In this document: positions 32,431 to 43,211 of the stretch, one piece after another | Layout of the letters: the number at the start of each line of letters is the position of its first letter | How positions within the stretch are numbered: position 1 is the stretch's first letter | Assembly: GCA_011037195.1 (NCBI GenBank) | Contig: JAAEAF010007901.1 | Location: forward strand, 1-64,000 | Direction: 5' to 3' | DNA from: Triatoma infestans | Lineage: Eukaryota > Arthropoda > Insecta > Hemiptera > Reduviidae | Length of the DNA stretch: 64,000 nt | The notes under the pieces: model-generated | The model's input: the letters and a program-made list of their open reading frames with translations, nothing else | Databases searched by the model: none | What the model was told of the DNA's origin: nothing | Position numbers and translations under genes: made by a program

Positions 32431-33615
32431 CATTAATTATTTAATATTCAACAATCTTGTTAATTGATTTTTTGTTTTATTTCTTTCCTTATTATATAGT
32501 ATATTAATTTTTTTTTTATTGTTCTGTTCTTAATTTAATTTAATTTAATTTTTTTTTTTTTTGAAGTGTACAATACAACTTTTATTTTTATTATAATAAT
32601 ATTGTAAGTTGCTGTTAAGGGAATCCATCCCCACGACATGAATAAATTTTCTTTTCTTTCTTCCTTATAGCCACATTCCTCACCTAACCATCCTGATCTT
32701 TTTTCCATTTCCCACCTTTTTTTTTCCATTTCCCACAGACTGTCCATTTTCCATTTCCTTACTTTCAGACAGACTGTCTGTATGGTGGTCCAATTATACA
32801 ATAAAAAATATTCTCTTTTTTTATTATCTTTGGTCAAAGTTTGACTCTGAACCTTAACAAGCATGCAAGGCAGTGTTTTCACACCTAATTTCTAACACCT
32901 TTCTAATTTACACCTTCAGTTATTTATTCTTGTTAAAATACAGAAATTTCGTTCAGTTAAATATAAGATATCATGTCCCAAGAAGGTGGTTGTTATTGTT
33001 AGCTTTATAGCCATTTATATGGGAACGTTTATAAAACAGTTGTTAATCTATAAATAAAGCAGATTCTGTTTTGTGTTGTTAATAATTCATTTAGACATAT
33101 ATTGATTGTAGTGGTTCAGGGCATTACTTGCAAAATCTAACATCACCTTAAACATTGCGTCATCAGTGACGAGACCAACGTTTATATAGAATTTTGTTTA
33201 GAACAGATTTTTCTGTATATAAACAGCTGTTTGGAATTAAAAATTACCTAGTTATGTATATTTTTGTTTATGAATGTTTAAATAGTGCATTTGGCATTTT
33301 AGTTTAACTGATTTAAATATAGATATTTAAATTTAGCTCGTTTATACATTTTTTTTTTTTTTTTACTTTAGTGGTACTTTTGCTATTCATACATATTCAT
33401 GGATAGGAAAATCAACCAAAATCTCAAATCCAAATTGGTTACAGCTTCAGTTAACCAACTTTTATAGTCCGAAAACTCGCAAGTCAGAAACCTATATTTA
33501 GGATACCTATATTTTAGGATTCCTTCAGACTTGACAAAATTTAAACGAATGTAGAACTATACAGCTTGTGCTCTAATTCCACAAAACAGTATGTGTAAAA
33601 AAAAAAGAAAAAGAA
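32431..33615. other. AT-rich DNA, no gene
   Basis: T-runs lie at about 32549-32562 and 33350-33364. A pyrimidine-rich patch is at about 32640-32770. The 115-codon minus-strand ORF (32535-32882) is lysine-rich low-complexity and probably spurious. Confidence 0.4.
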
Positions 33616-34524
33616 TCTGGTGTGAAACACTCACACAACTTTCTCCTACTCCAGTTTTCAAAATTGAAATTGACAAATTTTATTTTTGGTTTACCACATT
33701 TAATAAAATTCGTAGAAAACTGAAAAAACTGTTCAGTAAAAGAGCACATCCGGTTTACTTAATTTCTAATTAATTTTGTTTGGATGATAGAATTGTTATA
33801 ATCAACTTGATAGCTCTTTAGAGAAAAACATAACCTCACCCCTCTCCCAAAATCCCCCGTAAATGATATATTAGGAGAAATGTTACAAATCAGAGTTGTA
33901 GCTCTTTATATGTATAGTACACATAAATACTTTAAAGAAAATCGTTGGAGCCGTTTTCCAGAAAATACCGGAAAATAGAAAAATACATTTCAGTAAAACT
34001 ACATTTCCGGAATCCGATTTTTTTTTCAAACTCGGAATTTCAACAACATATTTAATTCTAATTAATATTATTTAGATTAATTTCACTAAACTGAAATAGC
34101 ACTTTAGAGGAAAACCTAACTCCACCCACTCCCAAAACTGCCTTTAAATGAACTTTTCCGGAGAAATGTTTCAAATAAATGTTGTAGATCTTGATATGTG
34201 AAGTTTCAAGAAAATCGTCTTAACTATTCTTGAAAAAATTTCTAGTGAAGTGGTACTTCCTGTTGAGCAATTTTGACAGATAATGTAGTGTCAAATCCCA
34301 TGGTAATATCTAAACGTAATATCAAGTTTCAACTTTCTACGATGTTTCGTTCTTGAGCTATGCTGTTCACATACGCACACTCACACAGTCACAGAAAGAC
34401 CATTTTATGAAAACCACTTTTTTGGACTCAGATGATCTCAAAACGGAGATTTCCGGTGAAAACTCGATATTGAAAATTTGACACGATTACAATACTTCCT
34501 CTTACTAAGAGTATGAGAAAGTAA
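33616..34524 (+). repeat. TSR repeat, complete copy with two modules
   Basis: It begins TCTGGTGTGAAACACTCACA and ends with a decayed CTTACTAAGAGTATGAGAAA hairpin. Modules are at about 33765-34013 and 34014-34263. The distal part has TTTTGACAGATAATG, AATATCAAGTTTCAACTTTC and TGAGCTATGCTGTTCACATA blocks shared by all copies. At 909 bp it is the reference copy. Confidence 0.75.
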
Positions 34525-34832
34525 AAGAATCTCGTGACCAACACAAACTACTCTCTCTCTTGCAGTAATGAATACAATTTCATGGTTAAACTTTCTTTAA
34601 AATTACAATACTTACATGGAATTAGTCTACATGGACTTCTGTAATAATTATCGTATAAGTTATTAAGCACAATTTGAAATATAAGAGCGCCCAATATTAC
34701 AATCAGTATTTAATTTGTTGCCGTTAAAAATCATGTCGCCTATGAAGTCATTTACAATCCTCAATTTGAACATTTATACGTTAGGACAAATACAAGCACT
34801 TTAATTTTGGGCATACGTTTTAAAAATTTCTG
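34525..34832. other. No gene recognised
   Basis: AT-rich DNA; the last part may already be LINE sequence upstream of the first recognisable codon. Confidence 0.4.
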
Positions 34833-35712
34833 TTGTCTAAAGTGTATACAGTGACCCCCATGCCTGTATGTTCGATATCTCCAACCTTGGACATTGAACC
34901 TTGGACACTGAATGGGCATAAGTTTGACGGCACACTAGGTAAATATATTAAAAGTAAAACTCGGAACTACGTATACAGGAGCCTTCTACAAGAGCGACTA
35001 CTGCTTAAATATAAAAATTATATTAAAATATTCACCGACGGGTCACAGACGATAAATGGAGTAGGAGCAGCTTTCGTCATGAATGAGAGGCTGTACAACT
35101 TCCCATTAAGCAATATCTCAAACATATCTACAGCCTAGTTATTCGCTGTGTACAAAGCCCTAGAACATATTCAGAACTACAATGAACCTAAGAAATATAT
35201 TATTTGCTCCGACTCAAGGAGCTCACTGGAGATGATAGGCAATCGGGACTCCAATAGTTTGTTGATTCAGTGCATACATACGCTCTTGGAACTATGCCTG
35301 CGAGAAAATAAAAAAGTCTCCTTTATTTGGATTCCCGGTCATGTGGGGATAAGTGATAACGAATCTGCCGACAAAGCTGCTAAAGAAGCGGCATCAATGT
35401 CTTGTAGAGACGAACGTGTCCTTGCATTCGATTGGAAAGCTTTTCTAAAAATACAAAATCTTTCCAACTGGGAAAAGGAATGGGAATCAGTGCAGCTGTC
35501 AAATAAACTAAGGAATATCGGCGAGAAGAAGTTGTCCTAGCGAGAATGAGACTAGGTCACACCATGTTGACACACAGCCACACCGGTATGCAGCGCTTGC
35601 AATACGACATTAACTGTCCCGCATATTCTATTGGAATGTTCGAAATATGCAATCGCGCGGGGAAAGGTTAATTTGCCGACCAGTTTTACAGATGTATTAG
35701 GAGACAATGAGG

Positions 35713-35980
35713 GCAATATCAATATTTTTTTTTTTTTTTTAATTTAAGGCGTCTCAACATCTGTGGTTATTTGCGCCCGGAGCCTTCTCAGTGCACTGCC
35801 GGCCTCCGGACAGTGTTCTCCCGTTACAGACAACACTGTCCATCACCGGACAGTGAGCTGTAGGGGCTCCTTGGAAGAAGAAATCTAAGGGCAGCACGGC
35901 CGGATTCGAACCCGTGATCTCCGCGTTGCTAGTCCAGCGCGCTACCACTGAGCTAATCCCTTCCCTAGCAATATCAATAT
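35713..35980. repeat. 13 bp target duplication of the nested SINE
   Basis: GCAATATCAATAT occurs at 35713-35725 and 35968-35980, exactly flanking the SINE. Confidence 0.9.
35726..35967 (-). mobile_element. SINE-A, best-preserved copy
   Basis: On the minus strand it starts AGGGAAGGGATTAGCTCAGT, the A-box region. It continues through GGGTTCGAATCC (B box) and CCGGTGATGGACAGTGTTGT, and ends ACGCCTTAAATT plus an A tail. The intact polymerase III boxes and perfect target duplication suggest a fairly recent insertion. Confidence 0.9.
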
Positions 35981-36243
35981 CAATAGATTATCTTAGGGAA
36001 GTTCATCTATTTCATTTGTTGTGAAACTAGCTGTACATATGTATGTGTTTAGTTGTTTGCTGATGTCTTGTGTATAGGTATTTATTTTATAAGTGATATA
36101 AGGGAGTAGAGGAATATGATTAGACCTAGATTGTAGGTTTGCTGTAGAAATTGTTAGACTGGTGGGTATGGATATGCATCCCGGATGAGTCCTTACAAAT
36201 TACACACAGGTGCAAAGGACCGTAGTTGTTGTGCACCTTAAAA

Positions 36244-36270
36244 AATAATAATAATAATAATAATAATAAT
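36244..36270 (+). repeat. (AAT)n microsatellite at the LINE 3' end
   Basis: About nine AAT/TAA units directly follow the LINE 3' end. They are probably the reverse-transcribed tail of the element. Confidence 0.7.
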
Positions 36271-36789
36271 TTGGTGCCAGTTTAAAATCTAAACTTTATG
36301 ATAGAGATTCTCCAGAACTATCCAAAACAAATTTTTCTGCAAAAAAGTTTAAAATAAAATATAATAGATTTGTATCTTTATTCCTAGCATTCTAAGTATA
36401 AAAAAAAATATCAATATGGCCATTTCCAAATTATGTTCTAAAACATTCAGAAATAAATTCTGTAATGGCGCATTTTCCTGTAACTATATTTTTTCAAATT
36501 TTAATTCTTACTTCGCTTATAATGTATAATATTATATAGTTATTATAAAATAGATGTTGAGAGTCTGTTAAAAAAAAAAGCAAACTCTTTTTTCCAAATT
36601 TTCACCGATGTTTCGGCCAATTTATTGCCTTTTCTTCAAGGTCTGTACAAAGGTTATAAAAGCAAATTAAAAATAAAGAATATATAAATATATAAAATTA
36701 ATCTAAACTAAATAAAAACTATAAATGTTTTTTTTCTTCTCATTTGTTTGAAAATTTACAACTGCTGGTACGCTTGCGTAACCAGCAAC
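36271..36789. other. AT-rich DNA with one ribozyme-like motif
   Basis: No gene is seen. A weak hammerhead-like motif at 36603-36641 is listed separately. Confidence 0.4.
36603..36641 (-). ncRNA. Possible degenerate hammerhead-like motif
   Basis: On the minus strand the order is CTTGAAGA, a GGC/GCC-type hairpin, CGAAAC, ATCGGTG. The first box has an extra base compared with CTGANGA. It differs from the palindromic family and may be another Penelope-type family or chance. Confidence 0.25.
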
Positions 36790-38560
36790 AAGTAAATGAG
36801 ATGTCTTACAATAATGAGAATGGAGAAATCACCCACCCAGTGGTGATCCTCCACACTATTTCGCTGCGCACTTGTAAGAGATCATGAGGCCACTGCCGCC
36901 TCAGTCGTCGAGGAGGGTTAACTGGAATGGCTGCTGAGGAAAGTTGGTGAATTATTTGGATTGTGATGATGTGCGAGACGGGTGTGAAATTTGCGGTTTC
37001 GTATTTGGACCAGATCACTTATAAATGGATTATGGAGATCGGAATGTATTGTCAGGTTAGAAACGTAAAACGGAGGATTGGTTTATGCAGCGGAGTATTT
37101 TGGATTGTAGGGTTTGGAGGTAGGTGGTGGATGTTGGAACGCTTGGTTGAGCCACATAACTCGAGTCCGTAAGTCCAATTTGGTTTTAATACGAGATCGT
37201 AGATAAGTAATTCGTTATTTAAAGTCAGTTTTGAGCGTCTGTATAGTAGTCGCGTCTGTCTAGTACTCGACGTAGGCTGCAGCGTTTTTTTACTTCACTT
37301 CGTTTCAGTCTTGTAAATGGATTCCATGTCAGGCGTTTGTCTCAGATAATCTTAAGATATTTAATTGTATTAACGCGTGGTAATAAGATGTGGTTCAAGT
37401 GAACTGCAGCACAAATGGCACGTCTTAGAGTGAACGTTATATTTTTTCTTTTTTGGACGTTAACTTTCATTCTCCATGTGCAAAACAATTTCTCTAGGGA
37501 TTGCAAATGTCGCTGAAGGTTACGTGTGCTTAGTACAAGGTCAGGATGTGGGGAAAGGATGGCTGTGTCATCTGCGTAGGTAAAGATGTGATTGTTCGGA
37601 TTGGTTGGAATATCCGCAGTATATATTTTGAAAATACTGGGAGCAAAGGTACTTCCCTGGGGGGCACCAGCTGGTAGAAGGTAATAGGAAGACAAGGATT
37701 GCCCAACACTCACACCGAAAGATCTGTATGAGAGGTAAGAATTAAGGATGAGGTAATAGATATAAGGAAAGATGCTCTTGAGTTTCCAAAGGATCCCCTG
37801 GTGGCATACACCCTATCAAATGCTTCCGCAATATCTAAGAAAGCCCCAGAACAATACTGTTTTCGCTCAAGTGAGGAAGTGATGACGTCTACAACGCACG
37901 CGATGGCATTGGTGAACGGTGGAATGTAGGCTTCAAAATCCGAACTGATGGTTGGGTATTACTTAAGAGTCTTCAAGGAGATTGTGAATTCTCTTGAGGA
38001 TGAGTTTTTCATGAATCTTACCCATCAGGAGTAAGAGACTTATCGGACGGTAGGAAGTTAGGGGATGATGAGGTTTGGAGGGTTTGGGTACCATTTTTAT
38101 TATCGAGAATTTCTATTCTAGAGGAAAGTAAGTGGTTCGGAGAAATGAATTGTATATTGTTGTAAGAATACTATTCCTTTCTCTGGGACATGGATAGTAT
38201 TTTTGATGTAATTAAGTCAAAGCCTGGCGCTTTTTTGGATGGTATGTGTTTTATGAGTGTGGCTCATCAACCTTGAGAGGTGCAAAAACGATTTGGCATG
38301 GAAAAACTGAAGTTACATCAGTTGATGTTGTGGCTGCGTTGTTAAGCTATATTCCGCAAGCTTCTTGAACTGCTGCTCAATTAGATTTATTGGAAGAAAT
38401 TGACGCACTTCTCAGTCTCGTACTTGGCGCAGCATTTTCCCTTTACTTTTGCCAAGAGAAGTATTAGGTCTTTTCAGTTTTTTTGTTGAGATACGTACCA
38501 CTCATTCTCATCGTCAGTAATTGACTTGGAGTCGACTTCTGTATCGCTGTGTTCTTAATA
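36790..38560 (-). pseudogene. Jockey-type LINE reverse transcriptase pseudogene
   Basis: From high to low coordinates, a decayed RT start (PKPSKPHHPLTSYRPIS-like, near 38070) leads to YCSGAFLDIAEAFDRV (about 37865-37815), which holds the first catalytic aspartate. The ORF 37713-37342 follows, with AGAPQGSTFAPSIF and TYADDTAIL (active-site YADD). WRMKVNVQKRKNITFTLRR comes next. The C-terminal NPPRRLRRQWPHDLLQ block is at about 36925-36880. It is the same type as the LINE at 54313-55437, with a similar 3' UTR. Several frameshifts and stops disable it. Confidence 0.8.
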
Positions 38561-39088
38561 ATTAAAAGAAAAATGAAATTTAGGAAAGTACTATTCAGTT
38601 AGGGATATTAAATATCAACAAAAATTGGTTGGTAACAAGTAAAATGTACATATGCCTGGATGTATCTGCTCTGATTTACCCGCACTATGACCATCAACGT
38701 TATAGAGACACACACACACTTAGTTTCACCTCTTCCACTGATTGTTTAAAATCAGTTTCAATTTTCAAATAATAGTCAGAATAGATGTGCACTCTAAAAT
38801 AGCTAGAAGTGAACTCCACGAAAATACTAAGATAAAACACGGAGCAAAAACTTTGTGTACATTCACTACCATTATAAATACGAGTATATAGCAAATTGAA
38901 ATTTATTTTAAACTATTGCTATTATCGCAGAACAGATCAGAATTAATCTACATCTCAATTCTTAAAACTCTAAAAATTATGTGGTATATAAAATTGTAGA
39001 ATATGGAAATCTAACATAAAAGTGACTTACAAAATTTTCATTTTGAATTTTTTAAATATCTGTAGTTAAATTAAATATTATTTTTATA
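38561..39088. other. No gene recognised
   Basis: AT-rich DNA. Confidence 0.4.
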
Positions 39089-39409
39089 TGTAACAGCAAC
39101 CAAAGAGATTAAAGAGAAGACAACCAAAGAGAGTAGAAAAAAGAGAAACGAACCCAACCTTTCTCTCGACTGGAACGGGAGAAGATAAATACAGCAATGG
39201 ACAAATAAAAAATCCAGAAATATACAGTTCGTTATAGTAACACCGCACCACTACGTGCTATTCTCATACCACTATACCTTAATCATTCTCTACTGTAAAG
39301 TCCAGACAGACTTTGTCTCATTATTAAAATACTAGTTAACCAGTGTTAACCAGGTCTTCTCATTTCATCAACCAGATCCAATTTCTCTCCACCTAACTCA
39401 TCCATTATA
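39089..39409 (+). repeat. Solo LTR, copy 3
   Basis: It starts TGTAACAGCAACC and ends near ATCCATTATA. It shares CTCTCGACTGGAACGGGAGA, GATAAATA (39184-39191, TATA position), GTAAAGTCCAGACAG and CAGTGTTAACCAGG with the other LTRs. No clear target duplication was found. Confidence 0.65.
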
Positions 39410-39535
39410 CATAAATACACAGTACATCATACAAAAAGTGCTTCAGGCCATCTGCCTGTATACCCTAAACTTTGTACAAGCTAGCACAAATTAGAATACA
39501 AAACAAATGAATTAAATTAAGGAAAAAAAAAAAAA

Positions 39536-40157
39536 TCTGGTGTGAAACACTCACACAACTTTCTCTTACTCCAGTTCTCACAATTATAATTGACAAATGT
39601 AGTTTGTGTACCACATTTTACGAAATTCTTCGAAAATTGAAAAAACTGTTCAGTAAAAGCGCATTTCCGGTTTACTAATTTCTTAAAACTCGGAATTTTT
39701 GCCATCTATTTATTTCTAATTAATTTCGTTTGGTTGATAGAACTGTATAATCAACTGTGATAGCACTTTAGAGAAAAACATAACCTCCACCCCTCCCCTA
39801 AAAGTGCCCTTAAATGAATTTTCCCAGAGAAATGTTTTAAATAAAAGTTGTAGCTATTTGTATGTGTAGTTGATGTACTAAATTTAAAGAAAATCGTTGG
39901 AGCCATTTTTGAGAAAATCGCGAAAAAGTAAAAAAACCTACAAGTAAAGTGGTACTTCCGGTTGAGGAATTTTGACAGATGACCCACAGTCAGATGTCAT
40001 GGTGATACCTAAACGGAATATCAAGTTTCAACTTTCTACGGTTTTTCGTTTTTGAGCTATGCTGTTCACATACACACAGACCATTTGCTAGAAACCACTT
40101 TTTTGGACTCAGGGGACCTCATAACGGATATTTCCGGTGAAAACTCGATATCGAAAA
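39536..40157 (+). repeat. TSR repeat, one module, cut by the assembly gap
   Basis: It begins TCTGGTGTGAAACACTCACA and has one module (about 39700-39960). It runs through AATATCAAGTTTCAACTTTC to GATATCGAAAA at the edge of the N-run. The hairpin end is inside the gap. Confidence 0.75.
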
Positions 40158-40413
40158 NNNNNNNNNNNNNNNNNNNNNNNNNNNNNNNNNNNNNNNNNNN
40201 NNNNNNNNNNNNNNNNNNNNNNNNNNNNNNNNNNNNNNNNNNNNNNNNNNNNNNNNNNNNNNNNNNNNNNNNNNNNNNNNNNNNNNNNNNNNNNNNNNNN
40301 NNNNNNNNNNNNNNNNNNNNNNNNNNNNNNNNNNNNNNNNNNNNNNNNNNNNNNNNNNNNNNNNNNNNNNNNNNNNNNNNNNNNNNNNNNNNNNNNNNNN
40401 NNNNNNNNNNNNN
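40158..40413. other. Assembly gap (256 N)
   Basis: Unknown sequence. It falls inside or just after a TSR repeat, so the gap probably arose from repeat collapse. Confidence 0.99.
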
Positions 40414-40640
40414 ATGTTTCCACCTTGATTTCTAGCACAAGTCTGACTTAAAATATCTCTCCTCTTTGTTTCTTCAATTCCTCCCCTGTTAGGAGAAGGG
40501 GGTAGTACAATGCCAGTAATTGGACTTCTTCTACCTGACTGGCCCTTTTGCAAGGGTATGTCACATATTTTAATAATTTTGATTTATTTATAAATTCATA
40601 TATTTTAATGTTTTGCATCCATCACAAAACTATATTATTT
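40414..40640 (-). repeat. Repeat with conserved short coding-like stretch, copy 2
   Basis: This is the inverted partner of 22195-22410. Minus-strand translation reads DIPLQKGQSGRRSPITGIVL and then PPSPNRGGIEE, staying open to the gap edge. The non-coding part with AAATAAATCAAAATTAT is also kept. Confidence 0.5.
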
Positions 40641-41228
40641 TAAATTGTCTATTTCAGTTTATTTCTACTTGCTTCTACCACTATATATGTTATCACAATT
40701 TGTGTTATTGGAACAGATTATTTGTTTCTATGCTAATTTGGGAATATTATTTGTAAATAAATATCACATTAAAATGTAGAAAACTCTCTTATAGCGACAA
40801 TGAAGAGTAACCTTCTAAAATTTGACAAATTGTGAAACGTTCAATTTAATTCAGTTTGTATTATCGATTTTTTGTCTTGTCATGAGTGCTGCGGACATCC
40901 TTTCATTTATCTTATATTCCTGTCGGCTGCGACATGCGGCTCCTATAAGTGTTATAAGCCAAAATCTTTTTATGAGATTTTTTTTAAAGCAGACTACCAT
41001 TTTTAGATGGTTAGTATAATTGGATTCTGTGATTAGCGAATTAATCTGCTGAACCTTGTATTGGTAACTTGTATGGAATAAAAGCTTTAAAAATATTCGT
41101 TATCTCCCTCATAATAATATGAACAGCTCTCTCTGCTTGCTAATTACTGGATACAGTTTAAATGTGAAGTTTTATCCTACATTCTTCTACCAAGTACTTT
41201 TTATATTATATCTGAACAAAAATAATCT
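40641..41228. other. No gene recognised
   Basis: AT-rich DNA; the 65-codon ORF at 40822 has no family features. Confidence 0.4.
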
Positions 41229-41570
41229 GTTGTGAAACACTCATACCGCTTTCTCTTTTTTTTTCTTTTTTTTTTTTTTTTAATTTGAGGCGCGTCAGCA
41301 TTTATGGTCATTGGCGCCCGGAGCCTTCTCAATGCACTGCCAGCCTCCGGACACTGTTTTCTCGTTACAGACAACACTATTCAATCACCGGACAATGAGC
41401 TATAAGAGCTGCTAGGAAGAAAAAAATCCAAGAGCAGCACAGCTGGACTCGAACCTGAACCCCGCTCCGCGTGGAAGTCTAGTGCGCTAACCAATGAGCT
41501 AATTCCTTCCCTGACTTTCTCTTACTGCAGTTTATGTGTAACAGATTTTCTTCAAGCAGATTTTTTTGCA
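41229..41570 (+). repeat. TSR end fragment split by a SINE
   Basis: TCTGTTGTGAAACACTCATA precedes the SINE. CTTTCTCTTACTGCAG and a TTTTCTTCAAG stretch like that of the element at 9428 follow it. Confidence 0.55.
41258..41514 (-). mobile_element. SINE-A inserted in a TSR terminus
   Basis: The T-rich tail, AATTTGAGGCGCGTCAGCAT, CTCGTTACAGACAACAC and a GAGCTAATTCCTTCCCT head are present. CTTTCTCTT at 41249-41257 and 41515-41523 is the duplicated target. Confidence 0.75.
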
Positions 41571-42499
41571 ACATGCAATTAGTTAGCGGACAATTAATTT
41601 AAATGACCTCGCCTTGTTACCAAATACCCAATAAACAAACTAATAATAAATACACTGAATGTTAAAATAAACTGCAAATAATTGTTTTGATTTATTTAAC
41701 AATAAATTGCAATTAACTTTATGCGTGTGCGTGTGTGTGTGATTTGTGATAAGGATAAAATATCTGGAAGACGAGAAATCACAAAGTACCTTCAAATTTT
41801 GTATACCCTAAGTTATAGAATAGGTATGTCCCCGTTTTATTTAATGGCTAAATTTTTTTTTTGCGATTTCTCAAAAAACTATTTTCGACACAATATTCAT
41901 ATAATACTTTTTTATATGTAATATTTTTACATACAAATATAGTTTATATGTTATGACAGACTATATTCATTGGGCTGCTGTTTTTAAGTACCATGTTCTT
42001 TACCATTTATGGTGTCATCGTCAGTTTTGAGATTACAACTATCATATGTTTGAAATTCCAGGTTGTGGATAATTAGTCAACACTAGTATTGAGGGAATCA
42101 AAGACGTAAGAAATGTAGTCTTATGATTCTTACATATCATTATTTCTTTTTTTGCGGGAGGAGGGCACTCCCCCTTTGGTGTGAAAATTAAAAAAAATTA
42201 CATGGGAAAGAATATAATTTCAAATTTTCTCCTCTAGAAATTTGATTAGTTTTTACCATAAGATGGTAAAAACCTCAGTTTTTTTAGTGGAAAATATTTC
42301 CTTATTAAGCAATGGATAGCGTTTATAAGAAGCTCATGGATAATGTCTTGTATTAGATAAATTTATAAATAATTGAATTTAATAAACTTTCAAATTCATT
42401 ATACTTGAGAAGTGAAAAATTTTTGATGAACATTTGTTTTTTGATATTTATTATTAATAATAAATTCTTTTGCCTTTTGTATTTTAATTGTATTAACTG
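41571..42499. other. AT-rich DNA, no gene
   Basis: A short GT-rich tract is at 41722-41742. On the minus strand, CTGACGATGACACC and a complementary ATGGT near 41995-42025 weakly resemble a hammerhead box and helix, without a clear GAAA. Nothing firm. Confidence 0.35.
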
Positions 42500-42672
42500 T
42501 TTTGTCTAGTGTATCAATTGTATTTGCTTTGTGCAAGTCTATGTTATTACATTGTTTGACAAAAACATCCTGATGATGGGCGAATGCCCGATACCGGTCG
42601 ATGACCACAAAAAGCTGGCTATCACGGAAAATATCTCTGATGGTTTCCAGCTCTGCAAAAACTAACCACAAC
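42500..42672 (+). mobile_element. Single full-length right arm of the hammerhead family
   Basis: It follows the right arm of the palindromes (TTTGTGCAAGTCTATGTTAT, hammerhead, GACCACAAAAAGC, GGAAAATATCTCTGATG). It then continues about 30 nt further, GTTTCCAGCTCTGCAAAAAC to CCACAAC. That outer extension is present only on the left arm of the two palindromes, so this copy shows the arm's true end. Confidence 0.65.
42566..42603 (+). ncRNA. Hammerhead ribozyme-like motif, core mutated
   Basis: CATC, CTGATGA, GGGC GAAT GCCC, GATA, CCGGTC, GATG. Helices I and II pair, but the GAAA box reads GATA, which should abolish or weaken cleavage. Confidence 0.55.
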
Positions 42673-42690
42673 TAAATAAATAAATTCCTA

Positions 42691-42923
42691 AGGGAAGGGA
42701 TTAGCTAAGTGGTTAGCGGACTGAACTCTTATGCGGAGGTCCTGAGTTCGAGCTCAGCTTTGCTGCCTTTTTCTCTTCCTAGAAGCCTCTACAGCTCACA
42801 CTCCGGTGATGGACAATGTTGTCTGTAACGAGAGAACACTGTCCGGAAGCTGGCAACGCACTGAGAAGGCCCCGGCCCCCAAATGGCCACAGATGTTGAC
42901 GCACCTTAAATTTAAAAAAAAAA
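42691..42923 (+). mobile_element. SINE-A copy
   Basis: It starts AGGGAAGGGATTAGCTAAGT, with GAGTTCGAGCTCAGC at the B box, CTCCGGTGATGGACAATGTT, and ends GTTGACGCACCTTAAATT plus A tail. A TCCTA flank on both sides is a possible short target duplication. Confidence 0.8.
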
Positions 42924-42949
42924 TCCTACAGAAATTTGAAGTTATTAAA

Positions 42950-43199
42950 AAACCCTATGGCGCAACACCCCATGAAGGACCAAGGCTTGCCTTGAATTTA
43001 AATAGGGGGGCGTGTGGTAAGCACGCCACATTTCCCACGCTGTTTAGTTCCGGCTTTCGCTAGCTAGGGCGCTACTAACTGTAGCTTGCTACTTTTTATC
43101 ACGATGCTGGGTCAACACCGACTTTCCTTCACGTTAATCAAACCCTGAATTCTCGCACGAAAGGCGAGTGCGCTAGCGACTAGACTAACGCGTGAGGAC
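42950..43199 (-). mobile_element. SINE-B with perfect target duplication
   Basis: On the minus strand it starts GTCCTCACGCGTTAGTCTAG and ends with TGGGGTGTTGCGCCATAGGG. GAAGTTATTAAA at 42938-42949 and 43200-43211 is a 12 bp target duplication. It faces the SINE-A copy only 14 bp away. Confidence 0.85.
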
Positions 43200-43211
43200 G
43201 AAGTTATTAAA

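Larger units (their letters stand above)
34833..36243 (+). mobile_element. 5'-truncated Jockey-like LINE, copy 2, with nested SINE
   Basis: This is the same family as 8385-9405 and extends further 5' (EPWTLNGHKFDG near 34910). RNase H shows KIFTDGS (35028-35048), SDSRSSLEM (35208-35234) and WIPGHVGISDNESADKAA (about 35327-35380). The expected catalytic glutamate codon is TAG (35136-35138). A second stop is near 35538. The cysteine/histidine tail follows, split by the SINE at 35726-35967. The 3' UTR ends in an A/AAT tail at about 36243. Confidence 0.8.

Noticed and set aside
32535..32882. 115-codon minus-strand ORF
   Set aside because: It is lysine/glutamate-rich text from a T/C-rich tract with no domain and no second copy.
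40052..40553. Several ORFs of 100-144 codons on both strands
   Set aside because: They run through the N gap; most codons are unknown. Only the short DIPLQKG-type end is kept, as a repeat.
41995..42025. Hammerhead-like CTGACGA box on the minus strand
   Set aside because: A plausible helix follows, but the GAAA box is not in place and no relatives were found in the window.
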